Shown here: one piece after another, positions 24,275-34,059 of the stretch
Layout of the letters: each line of letters opens with the position of its first letter
How positions within the stretch are numbered: the stretch's first letter is position 1
Source of the DNA: Roseiarcus sp963822215
GTDB taxonomy: Bacteria; Pseudomonadota; Alphaproteobacteria; Rhizobiales; Beijerinckiaceae
DNA: 64,000 bases
Assembly: GCA_963822215.1 (NCBI GenBank)
Contig: CAWGGX010000003.1
Location: 310,001 to 374,000, forward strand
Direction: 5' to 3'
Made by a program: the position numbers and the translations under genes
Notes under the pieces: model-generated
The model's input: only the letters and a program-made list of their open reading frames with translations
The model's database searches: none
Told to the model about the DNA's origin: nothing

Positions 24275-24754
24275 ATGGACCTCGATGTGCTCTCGACGCC
24301 TGGGCACCTGATCAGTCTCGCGGCGCGCGGCTTCGCCCGCCTTAGCGAAGCGCGGCTCAAGCCGCTTGGCTTCGGCGTTGGACATCTGCCAGTGCTGGTC
24401 GCGCTTCGGGATGGCCGGGCCAGCACGCAACGCGATCTCGCCCGCTTCGCCAGGATCGAGCAGCCGCCGATGGCGCAGATGCTCGCCCGCATGGAGCGGG
24501 ACGGGCTGATACGGCGCGCGCCTGACCCGGCCGATGGGCGCAGCAGCCGCATCACATTGACGGAGGTCGCGGAAGCGCGCCTGCCGGACGCAGTCGCCGC
24601 CTTGCTTCGGGGCAATCAGGAGGTCCTGCGCGACTTCACGGACGAAGAGGTCGGGCTGCTCGTTGACCTGCTCACGCGCCTGATCGCAAACCTCGATCGG
24701 GTCGCGAGCGTCGAAGCGTCGCCCAGCGCGCCAATTCTTGAGAAGGGCGACTGA
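24275..24754 (+). CDS. MarR family transcriptional regulator
   Basis: This 159-residue winged-helix protein has the core STQRDLARFARIEQPPMAQML, MERDGLIRRAPDPADGRSSRITLT (wing), and flanking dimerisation helices. It probably represses the divergent SnoaL-like/reductase genes and itself. It is the only clear transcription factor in the window. The stretch from 24755 to 24942 has no gene I can support. Confidence 0.9.
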   Translation: MDLDVLSTPGHLISLAARGFARLSEARLKPLGFGVGHLPVLVALRDGRASTQRDLARFARIEQPPMAQMLARMERDGLIRRAPDPADGRSSRITLTEVAEARLPDAVAALLRGNQEVLRDFTDEEVGLLVDLLTRLIANLDRVASVEASPSAPILEKGD

Positions 24755-24942
24755 CCGGACTGTCCGTCGGCAGGCTGATCGAGTCTGAACCCTGAGACCT
24801 GCGCGGTTCGGCAGGTCGTGGCCGAAGCGCGCAACGCCATCGCCAACGTCCTCGACCATCGCCGACATCCGCGCCCTGACGAACGCGCCCGAACTCGTCG
24901 AGGCGTATCGCTGCCGGAAGAGAAGCGCCCCCAACCTGCGCT

Positions 24943-25170
24943 TCAGCGCGCCGCCTCGGCCGCGCGCCGAAAGACGGTCTCCATTAGCCACTGTTTATTC
25001 GGGTAGATGTCGGCCGCGGCGGTGACGCCCGAGGTCCCGCAATAGCCCTTGTCGACCAGAACGACCGAAGCGCCGGCGCGTGCGGCGGCCGTCGCCGCCC
25101 AGGCGCCCGCCATGCCTCCGCCGATCACCAGCACGTCGGTTCGATGGGCTTCGTGGGGCGCCGCATTCAT
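24943..25170 (-). pseudogene. 5' fragment of an FAD-dependent oxidoreductase (fumarate reductase/succinate dehydrogenase flavoprotein type)
   Basis: Seventy-five residues begin MNAAPHEAHRTDVLVIGGGM and continue AGAWAATAAARAGASVVLVDK, a dinucleotide-binding fold. GYCGTSGVTAAA matches flavoproteins of the succinate dehydrogenase type, which normally run beyond 400 residues. The frame then ends after WLMETVFRRAAEAAR. Only the FAD-binding start survives. Confidence 0.65.
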
Positions 25171-25392
25171 CAGTTTCGGCTCTCGGGGCAGGGGTCGGCG
25201 CCGTCCAGGCGGCAGCGAGCGGGATGAAAGTTGGAGAGCACGGACGGGGCTTCCCGAGCGGATGACGCAGGCGCCTTCCCGTCGCACAAACAAACCAGTA
25301 TGTCCATAGACGAAAATTTCTGTTCCCCCCGCGGCCGTTCGCGCTTCTCTCTCCGCGATCTGGTACGGTGACCCGCGACAAGGAGATCTTCG

Positions 25393-26175
25393 ATGAACGA
25401 GACAGTCGAACGTCCGAGGAAGTTTGGGCTCACCCCGCGCAAGCCTGCCGCGACCTTTGCGGAGGAGCGGTTGCATCGCAAGCAGCGCCTCGCCGCGACC
25501 TTCCGCCTGTTTGGCCGCTATGGCTAAGACAAGGGGCTCGCCGGCCACGTGACCGTGCGCGATCCCGAGTTCCCGGATCGCTACTGGATTAACCCGCTCG
25601 CCAAATTCTTCGGCCACATCAAGGTCTCGGATCTGCAACTCGTCGACCATGCCGGCGACGTCCTGATCGGCGACCAGCCGATCAACCAGGCGGGCTTCAC
25701 CATTCATTCTGCCCTGCACAAGGCGCGCCCGGACATCATAGCCGCCGCCCATACGCATTCGACCTATGGCAAGGCCTGGTCGACGCTCGGTCGACTGCTC
25801 GACCCGCTGACCCAGGATTCCTGCGCCTTCTACGAGGACCACGTCCTGTTCAATCCGTTCAGCGGAGTCGTGCTGAGCGAGAGCGAAGGGCAAAAGCTCG
25901 CGGCCGCCCTTGGGAACAAGAAGGCGGCGATTTTGCAGAACCACGGCATTCTCACCGCCGGGCCGACCATCGAGGCGGTCGCCTGGTGGTACATCACGAT
26001 GGAGGACGCGGCGCGCACGCAGCTTCTCGCCGAGGCCGCGGGCAAGCCCACCCTCATCCCGCACGATGTGGCAAAGCTCACCCATTCGCAGGTCGGCACG
26101 GCCGAGGGCGGATACTATTCGTTTCAGCCGCTCTGGGACTGGATCGTCGGCGAGGAGCCTGATTTGTTGGACTGA
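25393..26175 (+). pseudogene. class II aldolase/adducin family protein with an in-frame TAA
   Basis: The ATG at 25393 follows an AGGAG box. Forty-four codons (to FRLFGRYG) run into TAA at 25525-25527, and the same frame continues DKGLAGHVTVRDP. The rest is a typical zinc-dependent class II aldolase: AAAHTHSTYGKAW, ILQNHGILTAGPTIEAVAWW. Full length would be about 260 residues. The nonsense codon sits where the family has an aromatic residue (GFxxGxxGH). Internal restart at a GTG (25549) would lose part of the fold. Confidence 0.8.
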
Positions 26176-26300
26176 CGCTGCGAGGCGTGGCGCTTGGATG
26201 AGCCGCCGTTGCGATGGCGCCTCCGCCATGTTTCATTCGCTTGAGGCGTCAGCTCGTTCGCGACGCGATCGAGAGCGCCGCTCCAAGCAAGATGAGGTCG

Positions 26301-27342
26301 ATGGCTCGAAACGAATCGCCAAGGCTCGGCTTCTTCACCCGTCTGCTTGATGAGGCGGGCGCCGCCGAGCGGTATCGGCTCGCCACGCAGCAGATCGTCC
26401 ATGCCGAGCGCTGCGGCTTCGAATTCGGCCTGGATCGCCCAGCACCATTTCGACGAGGACGAAGGCGGCCTTCCGGCGCCGTTCGTGTTCCTGGCTCACG
26501 CCGCCGCGCAGACGACACGCATTCGTCTCGGCACCGGCATCGTGACCCTGCCGTTTGAGGAGCCGGTCCGCGTCGCGGAGGACGCGGCGGTGTTCGACCT
26601 CATCTCGGGCGGGCGTCTCGAACTCGGGCTCGGCTCTGGTGGCACGCCCTCGGCCTTCGCCGGATTCGGCCGCGACAGCGCCGACCGGGCAGGAATTTTT
26701 GAGCGGCACGCGACGATCGTGAGGGACGCGCTTGCCGGCAGGGCGCTCGGCGGCGGCAACACTCTCTATCCGGCGGCGCTCCAACTCCTCGATCGGATAT
26801 GGCAGGCGACATTCTCGATCGCTGGCGGCGCGCGCGCGGGCCAGGCCGGCGATGGACTCATGCTGTCGCGCACTCAGCCGCGGCCGAAGGAGGCGCCGCA
26901 CGCGACGCTCGCGGATCTGCAGCACCCGATCATCGACGCCTATCTCGCAGGCCTCCCAAAGGGCCGCGCGCCGCGCATCATGGCGTCCCGGACCCTTTTC
27001 GTCGCCGACGACCGGCGAGAGGCGCTTCGCTTTGCCGACGTCGGATTGCGGCGGATCGCCGATCGTTTCGTCCAAGCGGGGCACACGCTCCCCGGTCAAT
27101 CGCTTGCCGACCTCATCTGCGGGTTCGATGTGCATCTCGGCCGCCCCGAAGACGTGCTCGCTTCGCTCAAGTCCGACAGCATCCTCGAGCGCGCGACCGA
27201 CCTCGTGTTTCAGGTCCATTCGGTCGACCCGCCCCATCCCTACATTTTGCGGTCGATCGAGCTGATCGCGAAAGAGGTCGCGCCCGCGCTCGGCTGGCGG
27301 GGCTCGCAGGCGAAGACTGAAAATGCGGCGCTGGCGCCCTGA
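26301..27342 (+). pseudogene. luciferase-like FMN-dependent monooxygenase with a frameshift
   Basis: The gene starts at ATG 26301 (MARNESPRLGFFTRLLDE) and runs in one frame to ERCGFEFG. The homologous continuation WIAQHHFDEDEGGLPAPF, then TTRIRLGTGIVTLPFEEPVR, is in another frame from about 26431. One extra C (or two missing bases) in GGCCTGG explains it. The family resembles the LLM enzymes found beside CMD-domain proteins, and such a remnant follows. It is probably inactive. Confidence 0.75.
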
Positions 27343-27373
27343 GCGCGCGTGGGACTGGCGAGAGGAACCCAAC

Positions 27374-27460
27374 ATGGCCGTGGCCGACATCATCGATGAA
27401 CTCGCCGGCGTCGAAGACAACGTCCGGGTGAAGGAGCCGGCCCCTGCGGCGAGGGGCTGA
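27374..27460 (+). pseudogene. N-terminal remnant of a CMD-domain (alkylhydroperoxidase-like) protein
   Basis: The 28-residue frame opens MAVADIIDELAGVED, like the start of CMD-domain proteins that accompany this luciferase-like family, and then leaves the family and stops. The assignment rests on a short match and on the preceding gene. Confidence 0.35.
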
Positions 27461-27476
27461 GCGGCCCGCTCCGTCC

Positions 27477-28202
27477 TCATGCGGCCGCGCCGCCGAGATA
27501 GGCGTCGCGGATCCTCGGATCGTTGCGCAATTCAGCCGCCGATCCGCGAAGGACGATGCGCCCGGTCTGCAAAACGTAGCCCTCGTGTGCGATCTGCAAA
27601 GCGAGATTTGCGTTCTGCTCGACCATGAACACCGTCTGCCCCTGACGGTTGATCTCGGCGATCAGCTCCAGAACCCGGTCGACGAACAGCGGCGAGAGTC
27701 CCGTGGTCGGCTCGTCCATGCAGATCAGCCGCGGCCGTCCCATGAGCGCCCGCGCCATCGCGAGCATCTGCTGCTCGCCTCCCGAGAGCACTCCGGCGCG
27801 CTGGCCCAAGCGCTCGGCCACACGCGGAAAGAGCGTCAGCATCCGATCGAGATCCTCGGCGACGGCTTTGCGGTCGTCGCGCGGATAGGCCCCCATCATG
27901 AGGTTCTCGCGGACCGTCATCAGCGGAAAGATGCGCCGCGCCTCCGGGACGGAGCCGATCCCCGCGCGGATCACGCGATGGGTCGGCCAGCCGTCGATCC
28001 GCTTGCCGGCGAACGTCACCGTTCCCGACCGCGGCGCGACGAGGCCCAGGATAATCTTCATCGTTGTCGACTTGCCGCTCGCGTTGCCGCCGAGCAACGA
28101 GACGATGCGGCCTTCGCCGACCTCGAGCGAAAGGTCGAAATGCGCCTGGACCGCGCCGTAAAACGTGTTGATCCGGTCGAGGCTCAGGAGCGGTTCCGTC
28201 AT
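27477..28202 (-). CDS. livF: branched-chain-type ABC transporter ATP-binding protein LivF
   Basis: This 241-residue ATPase has Walker A GGNASGKST (about residues 38-46), signature LSGGEQQMLAMARAL, Walker B LICMDEPTTGLSP, and FMVEQNANLAL near the end. The P-loop has N-A-S in place of the usual N-G-A, still compatible with function. The start overlaps livG by four bases. It is the last gene of the long sulfur operon starting at 39121. Confidence 0.93.
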   Translation of the reverse strand: MTEPLLSLDRINTFYGAVQAHFDLSLEVGEGRIVSLLGGNASGKSTTMKIILGLVAPRSGTVTFAGKRIDGWPTHRVIRAGIGSVPEARRIFPLMTVRENLMMGAYPRDDRKAVAEDLDRMLTLFPRVAERLGQRAGVLSGGEQQMLAMARALMGRPRLICMDEPTTGLSPLFVDRVLELIAEINRQGQTVFMVEQNANLALQIAHEGYVLQTGRIVLRGSAAELRNDPRIRDAYLGGAAA

Positions 28203-29044
28203 GGCGCGACGGCCTCGCCGGATTGGAGGGCGCCGCCGATGTCGCTGTGGCCGAGATAGGCTTCGATGACGGCGGGATCGTTCCGCACCGTCTCGGGCGG
28301 CCCTTCCGCGATTTTCGCGCCGTCATCGAGGACATAGATCCGGTCGGACAGCTGCATCACCATGTCGAGCTTATGCTCGATCAAGAGGATCGTCATGCCG
28401 CCGGCCTTGAGCTCCGCGATCAAACTCTGCATTTCGCTGGTCTCGGTCGGGTTCATGCCCGCGGTCGGCTCGTCGAGCATGAGGAGGCTCGGCCGCAGAG
28501 CCAGAGCGCGGGCAATCTCGACGCGGCGGCGGTTGGCGTAGGAGAGGCTGTAGGCTGGATGATCGAGGCGCGGCGTCAGGCGGTCGCCGAATTGCGCCAG
28601 GATCTGGCGCGCCTCGCTTTTCAGCGCCTCCTCCTCCCGCCTGACAGCCGGTAGGCGGGCGAGCGCGAGCAGGAGCTCGGCGACCGGACCAATCAACGGC
28701 AGCCTCGGCCGCACCGCGGTGAGCCGCGTATGGGCGCCAAGGAGCACATTGTCCTCGACGCTGAGATTGGCGAAAACGCGCCCATGCTGAAACGTGCGGG
28801 CAACGCCGAGCGCGGCGATCGCCTCGGGCGAGAGTTGGTCGATCCTCCGACCGGAAAGGACGATCTCCCCCTCGTCCGCCCGATCGAGACCGCTGATCAT
28901 GTTGAAGGTCGTGGTCTTGCCCGCGCCGTTGGGGCCGATCAGGCTGACGAGCTCTCCGTCCCGCACTTCCAGATTGAGGTCCTTGACTGCGGCGACGCCG
29001 CCGAAGTGGCGGACGAGGCCGCGGATTTCGAGCAGCGCCGCCAC
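28199..29044 (-). CDS. livG: branched-chain-type ABC transporter ATP-binding protein LivG
   Basis: This ATPase of about 281 residues has Walker A GPNGAGKTT, signature LSYANRRRVEIARAL, Walker B LLMLDEPTAGMNPTE, and the LivG-specific LLIEHKLDMVMQLSDRIYVLDDG. GTG at 29044 (VAALLEIRGL) is preferred to the longer frame to 29104, because it starts at the usual N-terminus and just past the permease stop at 29047. Confidence 0.92.
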   Translation of the reverse strand: MAALLEIRGLVRHFGGVAAVKDLNLEVRDGELVSLIGPNGAGKTTTFNMISGLDRADEGEIVLSGRRIDQLSPEAIAALGVARTFQHGRVFANLSVEDNVLLGAHTRLTAVRPRLPLIGPVAELLLALARLPAVRREEEALKSEARQILAQFGDRLTPRLDHPAYSLSYANRRRVEIARALALRPSLLMLDEPTAGMNPTETSEMQSLIAELKAGGMTILLIEHKLDMVMQLSDRIYVLDDGAKIAEGPPETVRNDPAVIEAYLGHSDIGGALQSGEAVAP

Positions 29045-29046
29045 GC

Positions 29047-30873
29047 TCAGAGGGTCCCCAGCAGGCCCTGCGGCCGGAAGCGAACGAGCAGCAGCAACAC
29101 GCAACCATAAATGAGGACACGATATTCCGCCGTGGCGCGAAAGAGCTCGGGCAGGGCGACCAGAACGACCGCTCCGACGACCGCGCCCAGGACGTTGCCC
29201 ATGCCGCCGAGCATGACCATCGTCAACGCGAGCAACGAGAGTTGGGAATCGAAGGTCTGGCTGTTCAGGTACGAATAGAGATGGGCCGTGATCGCGCCGC
29301 CGACGCCGGCGGCGAAGCCGCCGAAGCCGAAGGCGAGCGCCTTGTAGCGGTCGAGGCTGACCCCATAGACACGGGCGGCGATCTCATCCTCACGCACGGC
29401 GCGCAGCGTGCGGCCGAGATGAGAGCGAAGAAGCCGCGCCTGCAGGAGCGCGACGACGACGAGCGTCGAGAGGCAGGTCCAGTAGATCGCGCGGTTGGTG
29501 TCGAGGACGTGGCCGAAAAAGGAGAGCGGCGGAATGCCGGGGAGGCCCATCGCGCCGCCCGTCAGGCCTTCCCAGTTGAGGATGACGAGGCTCACGATCT
29601 CCCCGATCGCCAGGGTCGCGATGGCGATGTAATGGCCGCGCACGCGAAAGGCCGGGAAGACGAGCAACGTTCCGAGCGCCGCCGTGATCAGTCCGGCGGC
29701 CGGCACGGAAACGATCGCCGTCGCGCCGAGGTCGATGGCGAGAAGGGCGGAGGCGTAACCGCCGATCGCAAGCAGGGTGGCCTGGCCGAGGGAAATCTGC
29801 CCGGCGGTTCCCGATACGAGCGTGAGGCTCAGCGCGAGCAGGCCAGCGAGCCACGCATTGGTCAGGGTCTGGAGGAGATAGGGCGCCGAGGTCGCGAGCG
29901 GGAGCGCGAAGGCCGCGATCGTGGCGCCGGCGACGAGCCAGACAGGCGTGCGAACGGGCCTGCTCGGCGCGATGAACGTCCCGACCAGCGGCTCGGTATG
30001 GACCGCCGATCGGGTGCCGAACAGCCCGTTCGGAAACCAGATAAGGAAGACGACGAGGAGGACGAAGGCGAAGAGATTCCGGTAGGTCGTGCCGAAGGCG
30101 GCGATGCCGTAGCTTTCGACGAGCCCGAGCAGCGCGCCGCCGAGAATGGCGCCGGGCACATTTCCCACGCCGCCGATCACCTGGGCGACGACGCCCTTGA
30201 GCGTCGCCTGGAAGCTCATGCCCGGATCGATGTGGTTGTAGTACATGCCCACCAGCAGTCCGCCGAGGCCGCCGAGCGCTGACGCGATGGCGAAGACGGC
30301 GCTGTTGACCGCATTGACATTGACGCCCATCTGCAGCGCCGCGTCTCGGTCCTGCGCGGTGGCGCGCACGGCGTATCCGAGTTTTGTGAATCGCAGGAAG
30401 CCAAAAAGCAGCGCCGCGCTGACCACGCCGACGCCGGCAATCAGAAAATCCATCGGCCCGATCGACACGCCGCCGACCGTGAGGCGCCAGTCCGGGAGGT
30501 CGCTCGGCACGGCGCGCGGATCGGGCGAAAAGATGAGCTGCACGAGTTGATCGAGCACGAAGCTGAGCCCAATCGTCGCGAGCAGCGGAGCGATGCGCGA
30601 CTTGCCCTGCAAGGGCCGCAGCCCGACCCGCTCGATCGCGACGCCGATGAGCGCGCAGACGGCGAACACGATCGCCATCGTGACAGGCAGGGGCGTGCGC
30701 AGGAAGGTGATCGCGGCCCAACCAACGTAGGCGCCGATCGTGTAGACCGAGCCATGGGCGAAGTTGATGAGATTGGCGACACCGAAAATCAGCGCGAGCC
30801 CGACGGCGAGCAGCGCGTAGATGTTGCCGATGACAAGGCCGTTGACGGTATAGTCGACGAAGGAGGAGCTCAA
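29047..30873 (-). CDS. fused LivH-LivM permease of a branched-chain-type ABC transporter
   Basis: At 608 residues this is twice the family length. Residues 1-300 are LivH-like (GLALIFGVANLINFAHGSVY, GKSRIAPLLATIGLSF, AVRATAQDRDAALQMGVN); residues 315-608 are LivM-like (GQISLGQATLLAIGGYASA, LRAVREDEIAARVYGV, MVMLGGMGNVLGAVVGA). No stop separates them. Each half normally forms one subunit of the channel, so the fusion would make a single-chain permease. It lies between the binding protein and livG. Confidence 0.93.
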   Translation of the reverse strand: MSSSFVDYTVNGLVIGNIYALLAVGLALIFGVANLINFAHGSVYTIGAYVGWAAITFLRTPLPVTMAIVFAVCALIGVAIERVGLRPLQGKSRIAPLLATIGLSFVLDQLVQLIFSPDPRAVPSDLPDWRLTVGGVSIGPMDFLIAGVGVVSAALLFGFLRFTKLGYAVRATAQDRDAALQMGVNVNAVNSAVFAIASALGGLGGLLVGMYYNHIDPGMSFQATLKGVVAQVIGGVGNVPGAILGGALLGLVESYGIAAFGTTYRNLFAFVLLVVFLIWFPNGLFGTRSAVHTEPLVGTFIAPSRPVRTPVWLVAGATIAAFALPLATSAPYLLQTLTNAWLAGLLALSLTLVSGTAGQISLGQATLLAIGGYASALLAIDLGATAIVSVPAAGLITAALGTLLVFPAFRVRGHYIAIATLAIGEIVSLVILNWEGLTGGAMGLPGIPPLSFFGHVLDTNRAIYWTCLSTLVVVALLQARLLRSHLGRTLRAVREDEIAARVYGVSLDRYKALAFGFGGFAAGVGGAITAHLYSYLNSQTFDSQLSLLALTMVMLGGMGNVLGAVVGAVVLVALPELFRATAEYRVLIYGCVLLLLVRFRPQGLLGTL

Positions 30874-30973
30874 CGTCTAGGCAGCCGCAAGTCGAGAACA
30901 AGATCCGCGTCGCCGGGCCCGGGGCCGCGGCGACGCGCATGAATTCGCAGGCGCTTTTTCGACGCTGTCAAGC

Positions 30974-32144
30974 TCAGGAAGGCTTCTTCCCGTCCCACAG
31001 CGCGAATTTGCCGTCCTTGACAATAAGGTAAATCGCGCGCGCTCCCGCCACGCGGCGCGTCTCGGGATCGAAGGTCGCCTTGCCGTAGATCACGCTCGGC
31101 TCGTCCTTGATCTGAGCGAGCCCGTTGCGGATCGCGGTCCGGTCGGTCCCGTATTTGTCGATGACATTGGCGAGCAGAATGATCGTGTCGTAGGCGACGG
31201 CGTTAAAGTCGTCAGGCTCTTCGTGATACCGGTCGCGGAATGTGTTCACGAAGGCCTGGACCTCGGGGCGCGTGTCGCCGGGGAAGAAATTCGATTCGGT
31301 GTAGACGCCGTTGGCGGCGTCGCCTGCGAGCTCGATGAACTTCGGCGAGTAGATCGAGCCTGAGGCGACGATCGGGGTGTTGAAGCCCAACTGTGCGAAT
31401 CTGGCGCGTGATCAGCGCGCCGTCGCCGTAATACGAGATCAGCACGATCGCGTCCGGCTGGGCGTCGCGCACGCGCACGAGCGTCGAGCGGAAATCCTTC
31501 TCGTCGGGCTGATAGCCTTCCGCTGCAACCACGTCGACGCCATCCGCCTTGGCCGCGTCGGTGAACAGCTTCTGACTCGCGCGGCCCCAATCGGTGTTCA
31601 CATAGAGGACCGCGACCTTCTTGAAACCGAGATCGGCGGCGTACTTCGCCAGCCGCGGCTGCTCGTCGGCCTGGCTGACCGAATTGCTCCAGATGAAATC
31701 GCCGCCCTTGGTGAAGTTCGGATGCGAATTGGTGAAGCCGAACTGGACGAGGCCGGCGCGCTGATAAATCGGCGAGGCCGCCATCGAGGCCGTGCTTGAG
31801 AAGTCGCCGACCTCGACCACGATCTTCGGGTCGCCGACGAATTTCTGGGCGATCGCCACCGTCTGGCGCGGGTCGGCCTGGCTGTCCTCGAACACGTACT
31901 GGAGCGGGCGGCCCTTCACGCCGCCCTTGGCGTTGACCTCGTCGAGGGCGAGGTCGAACCCCTTCTTCCACTGCGCGCCATATTGCGCGTTCTGCCCGGT
32001 GAGGGGACCGCTCACGCCGATCGTCACCGGTTCGCCGGACGCGGCCTGAGCGTGCGCCGCCGCGGCGGCAAGAGCGGTGAGACCCGCCGCCAGAAGGGCG
32101 GTCTTGAAGAAGCCGCCGGAATGGAAAGCTTGAAGTACCGTCAT
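30974..32144 (-). pseudogene. branched-chain-type ABC substrate-binding protein (LivK-like), frameshifted
   Basis: The protein starts at ATG 32144 with a signal peptide (TALLAAGLTALAAAAAHAQA) and has EPVTIGVSGPLTGQNAQYG, IYQRAGLVQFGFTNSHPNF and AVLYVNTDWGRASQKLF. Near 31391 it passes from one frame (RQIRTVGL) to another (GFNTPIVASGSIYSP), which carries the rest to the stop at 30974. One surplus base near 31391-31393 explains it. About 388 residues if repaired. The start overlaps the preceding ATPase stop (ATGA). The ligand is unknown; the operon suggests an organosulfur compound. Confidence 0.85.
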
Positions 32145-33028
32145 GCTGGTCGCCTCTCAGTGTTGGAGCGGATCGCCAGATTTGGCGCACGCGGAGCCGC
32201 TGTCGTCAATTCCGGTCGGGCGTCTTGGTCCTTCACCAGGCCGAACTCGAAGCCGAGCAGATTGAGGATCTCGTGACGGCCGGCGACGAGCTCCGGATCG
32301 CCGCGGTGGCGGGGGTAGGGTTTGTCGACCCGGATGTCGGCCTTGATCGACGCCGGACGTTCGCTGAGCACGATGATGCGCGTCGCCATCAGGAGCGCCT
32401 CCTCGATGTCGTGCGTGACGAGCAGGGTTGTGAAGCCGGCGCGGCGCCAGAGATTGACGATCTCGCCCTGCATCGTAAGACGCGTCAGCGAGTTGAGCTT
32501 GCCGAGCGGCTCGTCCAGGATCAGGAGCTCGGGATCGTTGACCAGCGCCCGAGCCAGCGCCACGCGCTGCGCCATACCGCCGGAGAGCTGATGCGGATAG
32601 GCGTTGGCAAATTTCGACAAGCCCACGAGCCGCAAGGTCTCGTCGATCCGGCCGCGCTGCGCCTTCAGGACGCGGCGCGCTTCGAGTCCGAGCGCGACAT
32701 TGGCGGAGACCGTGCGCCACGGGAACAGAGTCGGGTCCTGAAGGACGACGACGCGCGAGGGGTGAGGCCCCGTGATCCGCACGCCGTCTGAAAAAATCTC
32801 GCCTTCGCTCGGCGGCTCGAGCCCCGCGACTAGGCGCAGGAGCGTGGATTTGCCGCATCCGGAGGGCCCAAGCAGCGCGACGAACTCGCCCGAGGTCACA
32901 CGGAGGTCGATCTTATCGAGCACGTCGAGCGGCGCGCCTTCGAGGTCGAACCGGTGACTCACGGCGCGGATGTCGAGGTCGCATCCAACCGCGCGCTCTT
33001 CCGTCGCAAGGGCGGCTGCGCTCACCAT
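32141..33028 (-). CDS. nitrate/sulfonate/taurine-type ABC transporter ATP-binding protein
   Basis: This 295-residue ATPase has Walker A GPSGCGKST, signature LSGGMAQRVALARAL, Walker B LLILDEPLGKLNSLT and the H-loop LLVTHDIEEALL. It is of the SsuB/TauB/NrtD type. The C-terminal 35 residues (KDQDARPELTTAAPRAPN) exceed the family length. It overlaps the permease start and the LivK start, tying two ABC systems into one operon. Confidence 0.92.
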   Translation of the reverse strand: MVSAAALATEERAVGCDLDIRAVSHRFDLEGAPLDVLDKIDLRVTSGEFVALLGPSGCGKSTLLRLVAGLEPPSEGEIFSDGVRITGPHPSRVVVLQDPTLFPWRTVSANVALGLEARRVLKAQRGRIDETLRLVGLSKFANAYPHQLSGGMAQRVALARALVNDPELLILDEPLGKLNSLTRLTMQGEIVNLWRRAGFTTLLVTHDIEEALLMATRIIVLSERPASIKADIRVDKPYPRHRGDPELVAGRHEILNLLGFEFGLVKDQDARPELTTAAPRAPNLAIRSNTERRPA

Positions 33029-34047
33029 TTCAGGTCCGCCTTCTGGTACGACAGCACTCGATCGCGGGCTCTAAACAGGATGCTGATGAAACCCGTGCAC
33101 ATCAGCGACATGACGATCAGCGCGGCGTACATGTTGGCGTAGGCCGCCCAGCCCTGCGCCCATTGCAGATAGAAGCCGAGGCCTGCCTTGACGCCCATCA
33201 TCTCAGCCGTCACCAGCACGGCGAAGGAGGCGCCGAGTCCCATGAAGAGACCGACGAACACCTGGGGCAGGGCCGCGGGGATGGCGACCTTGAACACCAG
33301 GAACGCGCGGCTCGCGCCGAACGTGCGGGCGATATCGTAATAGGCGGGGTTGACGCTCGCGACGCCCGACCAGGTGAGCACCGCGACGGGAAAGCCGGTC
33401 GTCAGCGCGATGAGGAAAATCGACGCGCTCCAGCTCGACGGAAAGGCGAAGAACGCGATCGGCAGCCAGGCGATCGCCGGCAGGGGACCGATCAGTCGCA
33501 GCACCGGGTGAACCCAGTAGCCGAACAGACGCGAGCGGCCCAGCATGACGCCGATCGTGAAGCCGAACGCCGCGCCGAGGGCGAAGCCCAGGAACTCGAG
33601 CTTCACCGAGGCGACGGTGCTCTCGACGAGCTTTGGCCAGTCGTCGGTGAAGACCTCGAGGATCGCGTGCGGCGGCGGGAAGAAGGGTTGCGGCAGCCAG
33701 CCGAATTTGGCGCTTCCCGCCTCCCAGACCGAGAAGACGAGGCCGAGCGCGATCAGCCACGGCGTCGCGCGCTCGAGCCGGCCGAACGCGGTCGACCCGA
33801 CGGCGCGCAGGACGCCCGACGCGACGAGCCCGATCGCCAGCGCCGAAGCCGCGTAGGCGAGCTCCGGGCCCCGTCCCCAGTCGCCGAGGTCCGGCCATCG
33901 GAGGATGACAAAGGCCAGCAGGATCCAGGCCCCGGCGGCGGCGAAGGCCAGGGCAACGCTGAACCCGCGACCGCCAAAGCCGGCGGCGAGGGCCGGGCGG
34001 CGCGCGATCGTCGAAGCGCGGGCCGGGAGCGCCGAGAGCACGGACAT
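33022..34047 (-). CDS. nitrate/sulfonate/taurine-type ABC transporter permease
   Basis: This 341-residue protein has about eight hydrophobic segments. The binding-protein-dependent permease domain covers about residues 130-330, with PAIAWLPIAFFAFP and the EAA-like loop IARTFGASRAFLVFKVAIPAALPQVFVG. It is longer at the N-terminus than SsuC because of two or three extra helices. It overlaps the ATPase by seven bases and lies 12 bases after the binding-protein gene. Confidence 0.92.
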   Translation of the reverse strand: MSVLSALPARASTIARRPALAAGFGGRGFSVALAFAAAGAWILLAFVILRWPDLGDWGRGPELAYAASALAIGLVASGVLRAVGSTAFGRLERATPWLIALGLVFSVWEAGSAKFGWLPQPFFPPPHAILEVFTDDWPKLVESTVASVKLEFLGFALGAAFGFTIGVMLGRSRLFGYWVHPVLRLIGPLPAIAWLPIAFFAFPSSWSASIFLIALTTGFPVAVLTWSGVASVNPAYYDIARTFGASRAFLVFKVAIPAALPQVFVGLFMGLGASFAVLVTAEMMGVKAGLGFYLQWAQGWAAYANMYAALIVMSLMCTGFISILFRARDRVLSYQKADLKW

Positions 34048-34059
34048 GCTTCGACGCCC

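Noticed and set aside
24943..26229. 428-codon minus-strand frame
   Set aside because: Only its last 75 codons resemble a protein (the FAD fragment); the rest is antisense to the aldolase pseudogene.
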